Position numbers and translations under genes: made by a program
NCBI RefSeq assembly: GCF_014643535.1
Contig: NZ_BMJQ01000004.1
Coordinates: forward strand, 62,001-126,000
Source of the DNA: Aliidongia dinghuensis
GTDB taxonomy: Bacteria; Pseudomonadota; Alphaproteobacteria; ATCC43930; CGMCC-115725
Direction: 5' to 3'
DNA length: 64,000 nucleotides
The notes under the pieces: generated by a model
Database searches by the model: none
Told to the model about the DNA's origin: nothing
What the model saw: only the letters and a program-made list of their open reading frames with translations
Part shown: positions 1-9,131 of the stretch, one piece after another
Numbering within the stretch: position 1 is the first letter of the stretch
Layout: every line of letters starts with the position of its first letter

Positions 1-1
1 C

Positions 2-235
2 GTTGCAGTACGGCAAGGGCTCGGGATGACGACACTGCCGTGCTTCGTCGGAGATGCCGACCCTCTGCTGGTGAGGGTGCCGGGCACCGACCTGCACAGG
101 TACGGAACGCTCTGGCTTCTCACACAGAGGGAGACACGCAAGACGAAGCGCGTGCGGCTCTTCACTGAGTTCGTATCCCGCAGGCTCGCCGCGTACGCTT
201 CGCTTCTCGCCGGGCTGTCCCTATCGCGCGACTGA
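2..235 (+). CDS. LysR-family transcriptional regulator, C-terminal fragment cut by the window edge
   Basis: The frame is open from base 2 to a TGA at 233-235 and encodes about 77 residues that match the end of a LysR substrate-binding domain. It has the phrase VRQGLGMTTLPCFVGD (typical of 'GLGIALLPCFVGD'), then an L-W-L-L-T segment and an R-V-R-x-F-x-E-F-V helix, as LysR proteins end. The DNA-binding half lies left of the window, so the regulated target cannot be seen. An internal ATG at 26 is not the start. Identification is by pattern recognition of the family. Confidence 0.75.
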   Translation, partial: VAVRQGLGMTTLPCFVGDADPLLVRVPGTDLHRYGTLWLLTQRETRKTKRVRLFTEFVSRRLAAYASLLAGLSLSRD

Positions 236-300
236 CGCGCGGCGGGTCGCCGGCGACGTTATGCTTAGCTTATTCAACGAACGGCAGCGTCTCACCTACC

Positions 301-3300
301 TCACATTCCGTGAGTGGCCAGCTCTCCCGTCAACGGAAGACCGGATTGAGTGCAAGCCAGCAGCATCTTCGCATCGGCAAGATCGGGCGTGTTGAAACCT
401 TCGGTGAACCAGCCATAGATCGGCACGAGCAGGTCACGCGCATCCGTGTGGCGCCCTTGCTCGCAATAGAGCCGCGCCAGGTTCGCAGCGGCACGTAATT
501 CCCAGAGCCTGGCTTCCTGCTGCTGGGCAGTGCCAAGGGCGCCGCGAAACAGATTGGCAGCAGCCTCGGTATCTCCTTGACGCAGCAGCAACTGTCCTTT
601 GTGCCGCTTCAACTCTGTCTCGAACCAACGCTCCCCAGTCCGCGCGACGAGCTCGACTGCCTCGTCCAGCAGGGTTGCGGCTTCCGCGATCTGTCCGGCA
701 GACTGGCATCCGGCGGCCAGCAGGTCGATGAAATGCGGCAACCACATTACCGCTCCGGTATCGCGGTAGGCCGCCACGCCCTCACGCAGAAGCGTTATCC
801 CGCCCGCCACGTCGCCGTCCTGGACCCTCGCACGACCTCGAAAGATGGCCCCCCAGGCACGGTAGAAGGGCAATCCCTGCTCCGTCGCCACGGCCGTCAG
901 TTCGTTCGCCTGCCTGTTCAGGGCTGCATGGTCGCCAGCGAGCGAGGCCTGCAAGGCACCGATCGCCAGGCTCACGGCCAAAGATGTCGGATGGCCCAGT
1001 CGTCGTGCATCGGCGATCGCCGATGCACTCCGCGCGCGAGCCTGATCTGGATGGCCGAGACAGAGCAGCGCAAGCCCCAGGAAGGCCTGCGTCATGAGTG
1101 GGTGGGAGCCAGCCTGATGGACCAGCGTGCCATGGAGTGCAGGATCATATATGGCCAGCAGCCGTTCCAGATGCGGCCGCGAGTCCGCAAACTCGCCCGC
1201 CAGCAAAAGACTTTGTCCGGAGACGCTATGCCCCAGCACGAGCCCGGCAGAGTCGTCATGATTGCGACTGAGACGGAGCAATTCCTCGCCCACGCGCCGC
1301 GCCTGACCGAGTTCGCCGCGGTAGACGTGGACCATCGACTGCCCATAGGGCACCTGACGGAATTCCGGCGGGGAGCCAAGCTGCTCCCACAGGTTTCGCA
1401 TGTAGGCATACGCCTGACCAGTCTCTGGCGCGGCCTGTCCTTTGAGGAAACGCAATGTGGCACCCAACCCGCTGCGAATTTCGAGCTCTTGACGGAGACG
1501 TGCGGTGCTGTCCGGCAGGAGTGCCAACTGGTCGAGGGCCTTTTGAAACTGTGCCGCCGCTTCGGCCAGCGCCGAGCGCGCAGCGGACCGCTGCCCGGCC
1601 TTAGCCCAGAAGGAGACGGATTTCTCCACGAGCCCGGCCTCGGCGTAATGCCATGCGAATAGTTCGGGCTGCGTCTCCATCAGCTCCGTGGACTGTGCTT
1701 CGAGTGCGTGGGCAATCCGGGCGTGCAATTGCTGCCGGGAATCACGCAGCATGCTTCCGTAGGCTGCGTCCCGCACCAACGCATGCTTGAAGCTATAGGT
1801 CGCGTCGGGCGGCGTGCCGCGTTGGAACACCAGCTCGGACGCGGCGAGCCGGGCAAGAGCGGTTTGCAGTTCAGCCTCGGAAAGAGGCCATGCGGCTTTA
1901 AGCACCTCGTAGGAAAACTGGCGTCCGATTGCGGCGCCGATCTGTGCCGCCAGCCGCACCGAGTTCGAGCGGTCGAGCCGTGCCAGCAGCGAAGCGCGGA
2001 GGCTCGTCGGGATCGCCAGCGACGGCAACGCTCCATCGATGACGTAGCGATCCGCCTCCGTCCGCAGCAACCCGCTCTCCAGCACGCTCTTGGTCAATTC
2101 CTCGACGAACAACGGCACGCCATCGGTACGATCGGCGATTTGGTCGATGACGGCGTCCGGGAGCGCCTTGCCGGCGATCAACGCGACCAACGCGATGCGG
2201 TCGTGCCTGTCCAGGCGGCTCAGCGCCAGCGTCGTCACCCGCGGCTGGCCGGTCCAGGGCGGCTGAAATTCCGGACGAAACGTCACGATCAGCAGCATCT
2301 TCAGGTCGGGGGCCTGCTCGATGATCATGTCGAGCAGCTCGCGCGACGTCGCATCGATCCAATGTGCGTCTTCAAAAATCACAGCCAAAGGTTGCTTGCG
2401 CGCCAGCTTCTCGAGGTACCGGCAAATGGCCTCCAGGATCTGCTGCTTCTTCTTCGCCGGGCTGAGGTTCGGCAGCGACCGGCCCTCCGGCATTGGCAAA
2501 CCCAACAGATCCGAGAGCAAGACCGCATTCTCGTCCGGCAGGCCCAAGCCGGCCAGCAGGGTTTGGAGCTTTTCGAGTCGCGATGTCGGCGTCTCGTCGC
2601 GCACGAAGCCCGCTGCTCGTCCGAGTTGGTCGACGAACGGAAACAGCGGGCTATCCTGATGATGGGGCGAGCAGAAATAGCGCAAGCGGAAATGCGCGTC
2701 GGTATCGAGACGCTCCTCCAGGGCCACGGTGAGGCGCGACTTGCCGAGACCGGCCTCACCCGAGACCAGCGCGACCTGACCCTCGCCGGCCGTGACACGC
2801 GACCAGAGGCGACGCAGCAGGCCGATCTCCTCCTCGCGACCGACCAGCCGCATCAGCGCCGGCCCGCGCAGGGCCTCAAAGCGATTCGCCGTGGTGTTCT
2901 CGCCTAGCACCTTCCACACGCGCACGGGCTCGGTGCCGATGGCGGTATCGATCGTGCCCAGATCGCGAGAATGGAACAGACCGCCGATCAGGCGCCTTGT
3001 TGTCGACTCGATCGCGACGACACCCGGCTGCGCCGACAGTCGAAGCTGTGCCGCCAGGTTTGGGGCCTCCCCGATGATCTCGCGATCCTGGCCCGCGCCG
3101 CCCGGGCTGAGATCGCCGACGATCGCCATGCCCGTCGCGACGCCGACACGGCACTGCAGCGACGCTCCCACCGCAGCGGGTCTCAGGGCGCTCACCGCTG
3201 CGCACAATGCGAGCCCGGCGCGGACGGCATGTTCGGCATCATGCTCGTGCGCGACGGGATAACCGAACAGAACAAGCACGACATTCCCGAGATGGTCGGC

Positions 3301-3831
3301 CACGAAGCCACCGTGGCGATCGACCGTTTCTGCGACGCGGCGCTGAAAGGCCGCTATGGCGTCGCGCTGCTCTTCGAGACCCACACCGTCGGCGCGCCCC
3401 GCCGTTCCGATTAGTTCGCAGGATATGGCGGAGATCGGACGACATTCCACGTCAACCCGCGGCTCGGCTGCGAGCTCGCGCGCGGCCTTGATCGGCGGCA
3501 ACGCGCCGCCCTTCGCGTCTTCCGCGACAACCGGAGCGACAAAGCGATAGCCGCGGCGGGGCATGGTCTCGATCCAGCGGTCGCCGCCGGGAATCGCGCC
3601 GAGGACGCGCCGCAACGCCGCGATCTGAACCGTAAGATTGCTGTCCTCGACCAGCTGGCCGGGCCACGCGGCCTCGATCAGCGCGTCTTTCAGCACCAGC
3701 GCGCCACGCTGTTCTATCAGCACCCGCAACACGGCGACGGCTCGCCGGCCGAGCGCCACCGGCTCGTCTCCCAGCAGCAGCAGCTCGCTCCGCGTGTCCA
3801 GCCTAAAAGGTCCGAGCGCGTAGGTCGTCAT
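301..3831 (-). CDS. Winged-helix / degenerate class III cyclase / AAA ATPase / TPR regulator
   Basis: Very large one-component regulator of about 1,176 residues. Residues 1-105 are an OmpR/CadC-type winged helix (ending RRGYRFVAPV). Residues 130-315 are a class III nucleotidyl-cyclase fold, followed by a signal-transduction ATPase with Walker A SGEAGLGKSR near 360 and Walker B VIFEDAHW. The rest is helical TPR-like repeat. In the cyclase domain the two metal-binding aspartates are replaced: the usual F-C-D-L-x-G reads SCELIG, and the usual G-D-G reads GNV. It is therefore probably a nucleotide- or protein-sensing domain rather than an enzyme. I start at the ATG at 3831; a TTG six bases upstream is possible. 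It is divergent from the peroxiredoxin at 3991, its likely but unproven target. Confidence 0.85.
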   Translation of the reverse strand: MTTYALGPFRLDTRSELLLLGDEPVALGRRAVAVLRVLIEQRGALVLKDALIEAAWPGQLVEDSNLTVQIAALRRVLGAIPGGDRWIETMPRRGYRFVAPVVAEDAKGGALPPIKAARELAAEPRVDVECRPISAISCELIGTAGRADGVGLEEQRDAIAAFQRRVAETVDRHGGFVADHLGNVVLVLFGYPVAHEHDAEHAVRAGLALCAAVSALRPAAVGASLQCRVGVATGMAIVGDLSPGGAGQDREIIGEAPNLAAQLRLSAQPGVVAIESTTRRLIGGLFHSRDLGTIDTAIGTEPVRVWKVLGENTTANRFEALRGPALMRLVGREEEIGLLRRLWSRVTAGEGQVALVSGEAGLGKSRLTVALEERLDTDAHFRLRYFCSPHHQDSPLFPFVDQLGRAAGFVRDETPTSRLEKLQTLLAGLGLPDENAVLLSDLLGLPMPEGRSLPNLSPAKKKQQILEAICRYLEKLARKQPLAVIFEDAHWIDATSRELLDMIIEQAPDLKMLLIVTFRPEFQPPWTGQPRVTTLALSRLDRHDRIALVALIAGKALPDAVIDQIADRTDGVPLFVEELTKSVLESGLLRTEADRYVIDGALPSLAIPTSLRASLLARLDRSNSVRLAAQIGAAIGRQFSYEVLKAAWPLSEAELQTALARLAASELVFQRGTPPDATYSFKHALVRDAAYGSMLRDSRQQLHARIAHALEAQSTELMETQPELFAWHYAEAGLVEKSVSFWAKAGQRSAARSALAEAAAQFQKALDQLALLPDSTARLRQELEIRSGLGATLRFLKGQAAPETGQAYAYMRNLWEQLGSPPEFRQVPYGQSMVHVYRGELGQARRVGEELLRLSRNHDDSAGLVLGHSVSGQSLLLAGEFADSRPHLERLLAIYDPALHGTLVHQAGSHPLMTQAFLGLALLCLGHPDQARARSASAIADARRLGHPTSLAVSLAIGALQASLAGDHAALNRQANELTAVATEQGLPFYRAWGAIFRGRARVQDGDVAGGITLLREGVAAYRDTGAVMWLPHFIDLLAAGCQSAGQIAEAATLLDEAVELVARTGERWFETELKRHKGQLLLRQGDTEAAANLFRGALGTAQQQEARLWELRAAANLARLYCEQGRHTDARDLLVPIYGWFTEGFNTPDLADAKMLLACTQSGLPLTGELATHGM

Positions 3832-3990
3832 AAGCAACGAGCTTATCTCTCATTTTTGTAAATTTTTCGGAAATTCTTCCGCCTTCGTTCACGACACCGG
3901 CCCTTGGGGAAAACATAGTCTCGCCCGTCGCGACTATACCCGACAGCGAGGACAGAGACGCGACAACCAGCAAGGCGGGAGGCCACGTCA

Positions 3991-4644
3991 ATGCGGATCA
4001 ATTCTGAAGCGCCGAACTTTACGGCCAACACCACCCAAGGGACGATCGACTTCCATCAGTGGATCGGTGACAGCTGGGCGATCCTGTTCTCCCACCCGAA
4101 GGACTTCACCCCGGTCTGCACCACCGAACTCGGCTACATGGCCGGGCTCAAGCCCGAGTTCGATAAGCGCAACACCAAGATCATCGGCCTCAGTGTCGAT
4201 CCGGTCGAGAATCATGCGAAGTGGGCGCAGGACATCGAGGAGACGCAGGGGCACGCGGTCAACTATCCGATGATCGGCGATACCGAGCTCAAGGTCGCGA
4301 TGGCCTACGAGATGCTGCCCGAGGGCGCCGGCACCACTTCCGAAGGGCGCACGGCCGCGGACAACGCCACCGTGCGGTCGGTCTTCGTGATCGGCCCGGA
4401 CAAGAAGATCAAGGCGATGCTGACCTATCCCATGTCGACCGGCCGCAACTTCGACGAGGTGCTGCGGTTGCTCGACTCGTGCCAGCTGACCGCGAAGCAC
4501 ACGGTGGCGACGCCGGTGAACTGGCGCCCCGGCGACGACGTCATCATTCCGCCGGCGGTGTCGAACGAGCAGGCGGCGGCGAAATTTCCGAACGGCTGGA
4601 AGACGCTGAAGCCCTATCTGCGCGTCGTCGCGCAGCCCGACTGA
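3991..4644 (+). CDS. 1-Cys peroxiredoxin (Prx6/AhpC-TSA family), copy 1
   Basis: Thiol peroxidase of 217 residues that reduces hydrogen peroxide and organic hydroperoxides in the cytosol. The peroxidatic cysteine is Cys43 in PVCTTE, preceded by the FSHPKDFTP segment of the Prx6 class. The C-terminal dimer domain (GDDVIIP, then NGWKTLKPYLR) is complete, so length is normal. The start ATG at 3991 follows GGGAGG with about 8 bases of spacing. It is divergent from the large winged-helix regulator. A second copy at 9599-10258, in opposite orientation, differs at only about ten residues. Confidence 0.95.
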   Translation: MRINSEAPNFTANTTQGTIDFHQWIGDSWAILFSHPKDFTPVCTTELGYMAGLKPEFDKRNTKIIGLSVDPVENHAKWAQDIEETQGHAVNYPMIGDTELKVAMAYEMLPEGAGTTSEGRTAADNATVRSVFVIGPDKKIKAMLTYPMSTGRNFDEVLRLLDSCQLTAKHTVATPVNWRPGDDVIIPPAVSNEQAAAKFPNGWKTLKPYLRVVAQPD

Positions 4645-4692
4645 AGCCGACGAAATCCCGTCGCCACTCATTTGATCGAGAGCGCAAACGTC

Positions 4693-5367
4693 ATGTCATC
4701 GCATCTTGCATCCAGAATCCGGACCCCCAGGATGTTGCCGGCCATCGGCATCGCCATCGGTGCGGCCCTCATGCTGCAATCGGCGCCGCGCGCCCAGGCC
4801 GACCCGATCGTCTATGATTTCGCTGCCGACACCGTGCTCGATTTCAGTAATGGCGATACCGAGACGCTCCAGGGCACCATATCGGTCGACACCACGACGG
4901 ACCCCGGATTGGTATTCTACACCTCGGATTTCACGCTGACCGGCAGCTCGCAGGAGGCTGGACACTACACAGGAACTCTCGGACCGGTCGGGAGTTTCGA
5001 CAGATTTGTTTTCAGCGCCTACAAGCCCGCGCTGTTGTCGACCGTTGTATTGAACTTAGAAATGGGCCCCCCCCTCGGCTACCTGCCGGCGACCTCTTCG
5101 ATCCTTTCGGTGAGCGCGGATGAGGATTTTTGCACGGACCCTGTCACCACCCCGACAGGCCCCGGTTGTTATGCCGATACATTCACGTCTCCGACGGCGA
5201 CGGTCGTCAGCGGCGGTGGCCTCGCTGTCGCGGGCTCACCCAGCACAGATGTTCCGGAGCCGGCGAGCCTCGCCCTGTTCGGTGCCGGCCTGGCTGGTCT
5301 GATGGTCGCACTCCGCGGTCGCTATAGCTCTACTCGCAGGGCGTACATGGTCTTGCCGCTTCCGTGA
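4693..5367 (+). CDS. PEP-CTERM sorting-domain protein
   Basis: Secreted protein of about 224 residues. It has an N-terminal signal peptide (basic start, hydrophobic stretch ending A-Q-A-D), a Thr/Ser/Asp-rich beta-type body without recognised catalytic motif, and a C-terminal sorting signal VPEPASLALFGAGLAGL followed by a basic tail. PEP-CTERM proteins are normally processed by an exosortase and tied to extracellular polysaccharide; no exosortase is in this window. The start ATG at 4693 is preferred over an upstream TTG at 4672 because the signal peptide then has normal length. It lies 48 bases after the peroxiredoxin and may be cotranscribed. Its function is unknown. Confidence 0.85.
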   Translation: MSSHLASRIRTPRMLPAIGIAIGAALMLQSAPRAQADPIVYDFAADTVLDFSNGDTETLQGTISVDTTTDPGLVFYTSDFTLTGSSQEAGHYTGTLGPVGSFDRFVFSAYKPALLSTVVLNLEMGPPLGYLPATSSILSVSADEDFCTDPVTTPTGPGCYADTFTSPTATVVSGGGLAVAGSPSTDVPEPASLALFGAGLAGLMVALRGRYSSTRRAYMVLPLP

Positions 5368-5660
5368 AGTGGCCGGTGCCGTAGCCTACTCCTCTCGTCG
5401 GAGGTCATGAGCAATCGAGTGGGAATGACGGGTGCAAACGGCGGCAATTTAGGGGGTGGCAGTGTCCTCGCGTAGACTGGCCTGCCCAAAGGCGGGCCTG
5501 ATTCGCGCCCAACCTCGGTCGTAGGGAAGGTCGATTCATTCGCCCGAAGCGGGACAGGTGGTTTTTCCGCGGCGAGGGCTCAAGCCCCGGGCCGGCCTGC
5601 GATGGACAACGGCCTGTCCACTTCCAGCTATCAGAATGGGCAGGCCGCCGTCGGAGAGCG
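5368..5660. other. Intergenic region between convergent genes
   Basis: I see no convincing gene here. It contains a possible hairpin at about 5479-5498 (GGCCTGCC-CAAA-GGCGGGCC, one G-T pair) without a following T-run, so it is a weak candidate for a transcription end between the convergent PEP-CTERM and AraC genes. Confidence 0.4.
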
Positions 5661-6548
5661 CTATTTCAGCGGCAGGAAGAGTTCCGCGACCACTTCATGG
5701 ACCGGTACGTCCGGGAAGAAGGACAGCCATCGTTTGCTATGGATCGGGAAGTCACGCACTTCCTCGCCGCTGGCCGGAAGCCAGTCCCGATAAAGGAAGA
5801 GCCCTTCGGGCTCCAGATTGTTGGAAGCGCCGTTGACGGCGCGCAGCACCGCGCACCGTCCCCCGGGGATTACACCGGCCTTCACCTGCACGTCATTCGC
5901 CGCGATCGGCTGGTCGGTCCCGACACATATATCCATGCTATAATCTGCCGGGACCGCGGGAATCCTCTCGGAACGAAAGATCATGAAAGTAGGGCTTGTC
6001 TCCGGCGACAGGCCGGCGGCCTTGCGCCAAGCGTTGAACCGCTGGAAGGTTTCTCCGAGCGTCGCGCGGTCGCCCCGGTGCTCCATGATCGCCACCGCCG
6101 TGGGGGGCACATCGCGGATCGTCACGTCATCGCGCGTATAGGTAGTGTGCATGAGCTTGCTCCTCGCATTGTCGAGAGGCCCGAAGGCCGCAAGCCACGG
6201 CGCCCAATCGGGCGACTTCCGGAACGATGAGGGCGATTGCCCGAACCGTTGCCGAAAGGCGCGGGCGAAGGCATCCGGTGCATCGTAACCGGCATCCATC
6301 GCTATGTCCGTGACGCTTTGGGCGTCTATGCAGGCCAGCCGGTGCGAAGCGCGCTTCATACGGGCAAGCTGGATATAGCGATGCACGGTTAACCCGAAGG
6401 TCGCCGTAAACTGCCGGTGGAAATGAAACTTCGAGAAGGCCGCGACACCGCTCACCGCCTCCAGGTCCAGATCACCGTCAAGATGCCGGTCAATAAAGTC
6501 CAGCACCCGCCGCATCCGGGCCTGATAGTTTTGAAGCGCCGCCTTCAT
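5661..6548 (-). CDS. AraC-family regulator with GyrI-like effector domain
   Basis: About 295 residues. The N-terminal third is a double helix-turn-helix of the AraC class (AAFSKFHFHRQFTATFG, then AMDAGYDAPDAFARAFRQRFG). The C-terminal half is a GyrI-like/SOUL-type ligand pocket (VTIRDVPPTAVAIMEHRGD to PVHEVVAELFLPL), as in Rob/SoxS-like small-molecule sensors. Two adjacent ATGs (6551 and 6548) follow an excellent GGAGGAGGG; the second has the better spacing. The open frame extends about 98 codons further upstream but that part looks non-coding. The likely ligand is a hydrophobic cation or drug, from family knowledge only. Confidence 0.9.
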   Translation of the reverse strand: MKAALQNYQARMRRVLDFIDRHLDGDLDLEAVSGVAAFSKFHFHRQFTATFGLTVHRYIQLARMKRASHRLACIDAQSVTDIAMDAGYDAPDAFARAFRQRFGQSPSSFRKSPDWAPWLAAFGPLDNARSKLMHTTYTRDDVTIRDVPPTAVAIMEHRGDRATLGETFQRFNAWRKAAGLSPETSPTFMIFRSERIPAVPADYSMDICVGTDQPIAANDVQVKAGVIPGGRCAVLRAVNGASNNLEPEGLFLYRDWLPASGEEVRDFPIHSKRWLSFFPDVPVHEVVAELFLPLK

Positions 6549-6744
6549 CATCCCTCCTCCGTGGCGGCTCCAGTTGGCCGCGGATGGCCATAACGTGCTC
6601 GACCGATCTTGCGGTTTTGCATAGATCGACCCGGAATTTCCAACGCCCCCCTGCAGGCAAGTCTGACGTCGGGATGAATGGCAAGATAGCCGTAGACGAT
6701 CGAAATGCCGGAGCCGCGCATGGCCAGGATATTGGCTCCGCCAA

Positions 6745-7251
6745 TTACCTTCCGACAAACTTGACGAAGCCGGCCAGCACCAATCTTCCAATGAGCGGCA
6801 TGGGGTAACCCCGATAGCAGGGCAGGTCTGTCGGGGAGGTTTCATCCGGCACGGATCCTGTGCAGATTCGCATCCGCACCGCCGGCACGTCGCCGTGGAA
6901 GCGGTCGCGGTTCATCGAGACCCAGTGCTTTGAATCGTCGAAACCGAGATACATCATCGCATTACAGCAAGTTGCCACGTATCGGATCGTGGCGGATGAC
7001 GACTTCAGCTTGAGCCCGCGGAGAAGGTCGACGCCCTTGATAGGATGCATGCGATCCTTTCGGAAAACGAGGAAGGCGGTACCCCCGCTTGCGTCCAGGA
7101 CACGCGGGGCTGCTGGCAGGGCTTCGATCTGACGCGCAGCGGTCCGGCAATCCGCGCAATGACAGGCAACCGCCACAATCGGTGAGCCGATGGTCTCGAG
7201 CAGGACGCTTCCACAGGCGCAGGACGATCTGAAGCGTGGCGTGGGCGGCAT
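6745..7251 (-). CDS. GFA/DUF6151-like zinc-binding protein
   Basis: Small cytosolic protein of 168 residues resembling the glutathione-dependent formaldehyde-activating (GFA) fold. Visible zinc-ligand candidates are Cys11/Cys13 (CACGS), Cys30/Cys32/Cys35 (CHCADC) and Cys95/Cys96 (ATCCNAMMYLGF). GFA-like proteins are broad and most members have no proven activity, so a formaldehyde role is not claimed. It lies upstream of the AraC-GyrI gene on the same strand (193-base gap) and is divergent from the YCII/ECF42 unit. Confidence 0.75.
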   Translation of the reverse strand: MPPTPRFRSSCACGSVLLETIGSPIVAVACHCADCRTAARQIEALPAAPRVLDASGGTAFLVFRKDRMHPIKGVDLLRGLKLKSSSATIRYVATCCNAMMYLGFDDSKHWVSMNRDRFHGDVPAVRMRICTGSVPDETSPTDLPCYRGYPMPLIGRLVLAGFVKFVGR

Positions 7252-7339
7252 GGAATGGGCTACTCGGGTGACGTAAGTTCAGGAGTGGTCGTCAGGGCGA
7301 CCGCGTTTTCGACAGGCTGCGTAACTTATTTTTCGGCAA

Positions 7340-7367
7340 TGTCGAATCCGGCGGCTCCGGATCGACA
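7340..7367 (+). promoter_or_regulatory. Candidate ECF42 promoter / inverted repeat
   Basis: TGTCGA at 7340-7345 and its exact reverse complement TCGACA at 7362-7367 are separated by 16 bases, 40 bases before the YCII start at 7407. As I recall, TGTCGA is the -35 motif reported for ECF42 sigma factors, which would make this an autoregulatory promoter; the inner bases also pair, forming an interrupted palindrome. A third TCGACA occurs at 7309-7314. The assignment is inference. Confidence 0.5.
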
Positions 7368-7406
7368 ATCGGGCGATGCTGATCATCCGTGAAGGAGCGA
7401 GCCACC

Positions 7407-7772
7407 ATGCGCTACGTTTGCCTGATTTATTTCGATCCAAGGAAGGTATTCGATGGAAGTGCCGAGTCTAATGCGGTGCTTGCTGCCCTTGCGGCACATG
7501 ACCAGGCCCTGAAGGCAAATGGCCAGCTGGTCTTCGCCCAGCCGTTGGCGTTGCCCAACGCGGCGATGACGGTGCAAGTGCGCGACGGCAAGATGTCCGC
7601 GACTGACGGCCCGTTCATGGAAACCAAGGAGATGCTGGGCGGTCTCGTCGTCATCGAGGCGTCTGACCTCAACGCGGCGGCGCAGATCGCAGCCGGCATA
7701 CCGTTCGCGACGTTGGGCTCAATCGAGGTGCGACCAGTCCCAGATTATACGAAGCCACGCCCGAAACTGTGA
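7407..7772 (+). CDS. YCII-related (DGPF) protein, ECF42-associated
   Basis: A 121-residue YCII-domain protein with the signature ATDGPFMETKEMLGG near residue 65 and a ferredoxin-like alpha/beta pattern. ATG 7407 is preceded by GAAGGAG. The stop codon overlaps the GTG start of the sigma factor gene (GTGA), indicating translational coupling. DGPF proteins are the conserved genomic partner of ECF42 sigma factors. Their biochemical role is unknown; this may be an effector of the regulon rather than an anti-sigma factor. Confidence 0.9.
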   Translation: MRYVCLIYFDPRKVFDGSAESNAVLAALAAHDQALKANGQLVFAQPLALPNAAMTVQVRDGKMSATDGPFMETKEMLGGLVVIEASDLNAAAQIAAGIPFATLGSIEVRPVPDYTKPRPKL

Positions 7773-9019
7773 TCGAGCCCGGCGCCTATGTCGCTCTCGA
7801 GGCCGCATATCGGATCGAGGCGCGCCGTGTCCGCGCCACGCTGATCCGGCTCCTGGGTGACTTCGATGCAGCGGAGGAGGCGCTCCACGAGGCCTTCGCC
7901 GCCGCCGCCGACCGCTGGCCCAAGGAGGGTATTCCCTCGAACCCGTACAGCTGGTTGGTCTCGGCCGGTCGGTTCAAGACAATCGACCGCTGGCGTCGCG
8001 AAATGCGGCTCGCGCGTGCATTGCCGGCGCTGGCCCCGCTCGCCGAGCCCAGTCTCGAGCGTGACATGCCCGAAGTGATAGAGGATGACGAGCTGCGGCT
8101 GATCTTCACCTGCTGTCATCCAGCACTTCCGCCGGATGCGAGGATCGCCCTCACGCTGCGCGAGGTGGCTGGGCTCACAACCGAGGAGATCGCCCGCGCC
8201 TATCTCGTATCGCCGCCCACGATCGGACAGCGCATCGTGCGGGCGAAAGCGAAGATCCGCGAAGCGCAGATCCCTTACGAAACGCCGTCGCCCGATGATC
8301 TGCCAGCGCGTCTCGAACCAGTGCTCAAGGTGATCTACCTCGTCTTCAACGAGGGCTATGCCGCGACGGAAGGCGACGCGCTGACACGGCCGGTTTTTTG
8401 CGCGGAAGCGTTACGGCTCGGGCGACTGGTCGTCGGGCTGCTCGACGAGCCGGAGGCGCGAGGCCTCCTCGCCCTGATGTTGCTGCACGATTCGCGCCGC
8501 GCCGCTCGCGTCGATGCGGCAGGCGACCTCGTGCTCTTGGAGGACCAGGATCGCTCACTTTGGGACCGGAACAGCATCTCCGAAGCGATCGGGCTCATCA
8601 CGGATGCGATCGCCGAGCGAAAGGCGGGCCCCTACCTCCTGCAGGCGTTGATCGCGGCGACGCACGCCGAGGCTGAGAGCTTCGACCGCACCGACTGGGC
8701 GCGGGCCGTATCGCTCTACGATGCGCTCTGCCAGATTGAGCCGTCGCCGGTTGTGGCGCTCAACCGGGCCGCGGCGATCGCGATGCGCGACGGGCCGGAA
8801 GCGGGGCTTGTGGCGATCGATGCCGTAATGACCTCGGGCGAGCTCGATCAGTATGCTTACGCTCATGCGGCCCGAGCCGATGTCCTCCGACGGCTCGGCT
8901 GTGTGGACGCCGCGCGCGCATCCTACGAACGCGCGCTCGCGCTCACCCGTCAAACGGCTGAGCAGAGATTTCTGCGACGCCGGCTTGCGAACTTTGGGCC
9001 GACGATGCGCGTCGTTTAG
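7769..9019 (+). CDS. ECF42-type RNA polymerase sigma factor with C-terminal TPR-like extension
   Basis: 416 residues. Region sigma2 runs from about 10 to 85 (ALHEAFAAAADRWP, SWLVSAGRFKTIDRWRR). Region sigma4 runs from about 115 to 175 (PPDARIALTLREVAGLTTEEIA, then VSPPTIGQRIVRAK). A roughly 230-residue C-terminal extension with helical, TPR-like repeats begins FNEGYAA. This architecture and the flanking DGPF genes define ECF42. There is no anti-sigma gene nearby, consistent with control by the C-terminal extension in this group. The GTG start at 7769 overlaps the upstream stop. It probably transcribes its own operon. Confidence 0.92.
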   Translation: MIEPGAYVALEAAYRIEARRVRATLIRLLGDFDAAEEALHEAFAAAADRWPKEGIPSNPYSWLVSAGRFKTIDRWRREMRLARALPALAPLAEPSLERDMPEVIEDDELRLIFTCCHPALPPDARIALTLREVAGLTTEEIARAYLVSPPTIGQRIVRAKAKIREAQIPYETPSPDDLPARLEPVLKVIYLVFNEGYAATEGDALTRPVFCAEALRLGRLVVGLLDEPEARGLLALMLLHDSRRAARVDAAGDLVLLEDQDRSLWDRNSISEAIGLITDAIAERKAGPYLLQALIAATHAEAESFDRTDWARAVSLYDALCQIEPSPVVALNRAAAIAMRDGPEAGLVAIDAVMTSGELDQYAYAHAARADVLRRLGCVDAARASYERALALTRQTAEQRFLRRRLANFGPTMRVV

Positions 9020-9131
9020 TGCCGTCGATCTCAACCGCCGAAAAAATTGCAAGACGAGGTCGGCTTCCGAAAACCCCGTTCGTCGTTCCGATGCCAGGCC
9101 GCTGAGGCCGGCTCGAACAAGGAGACAGGCG

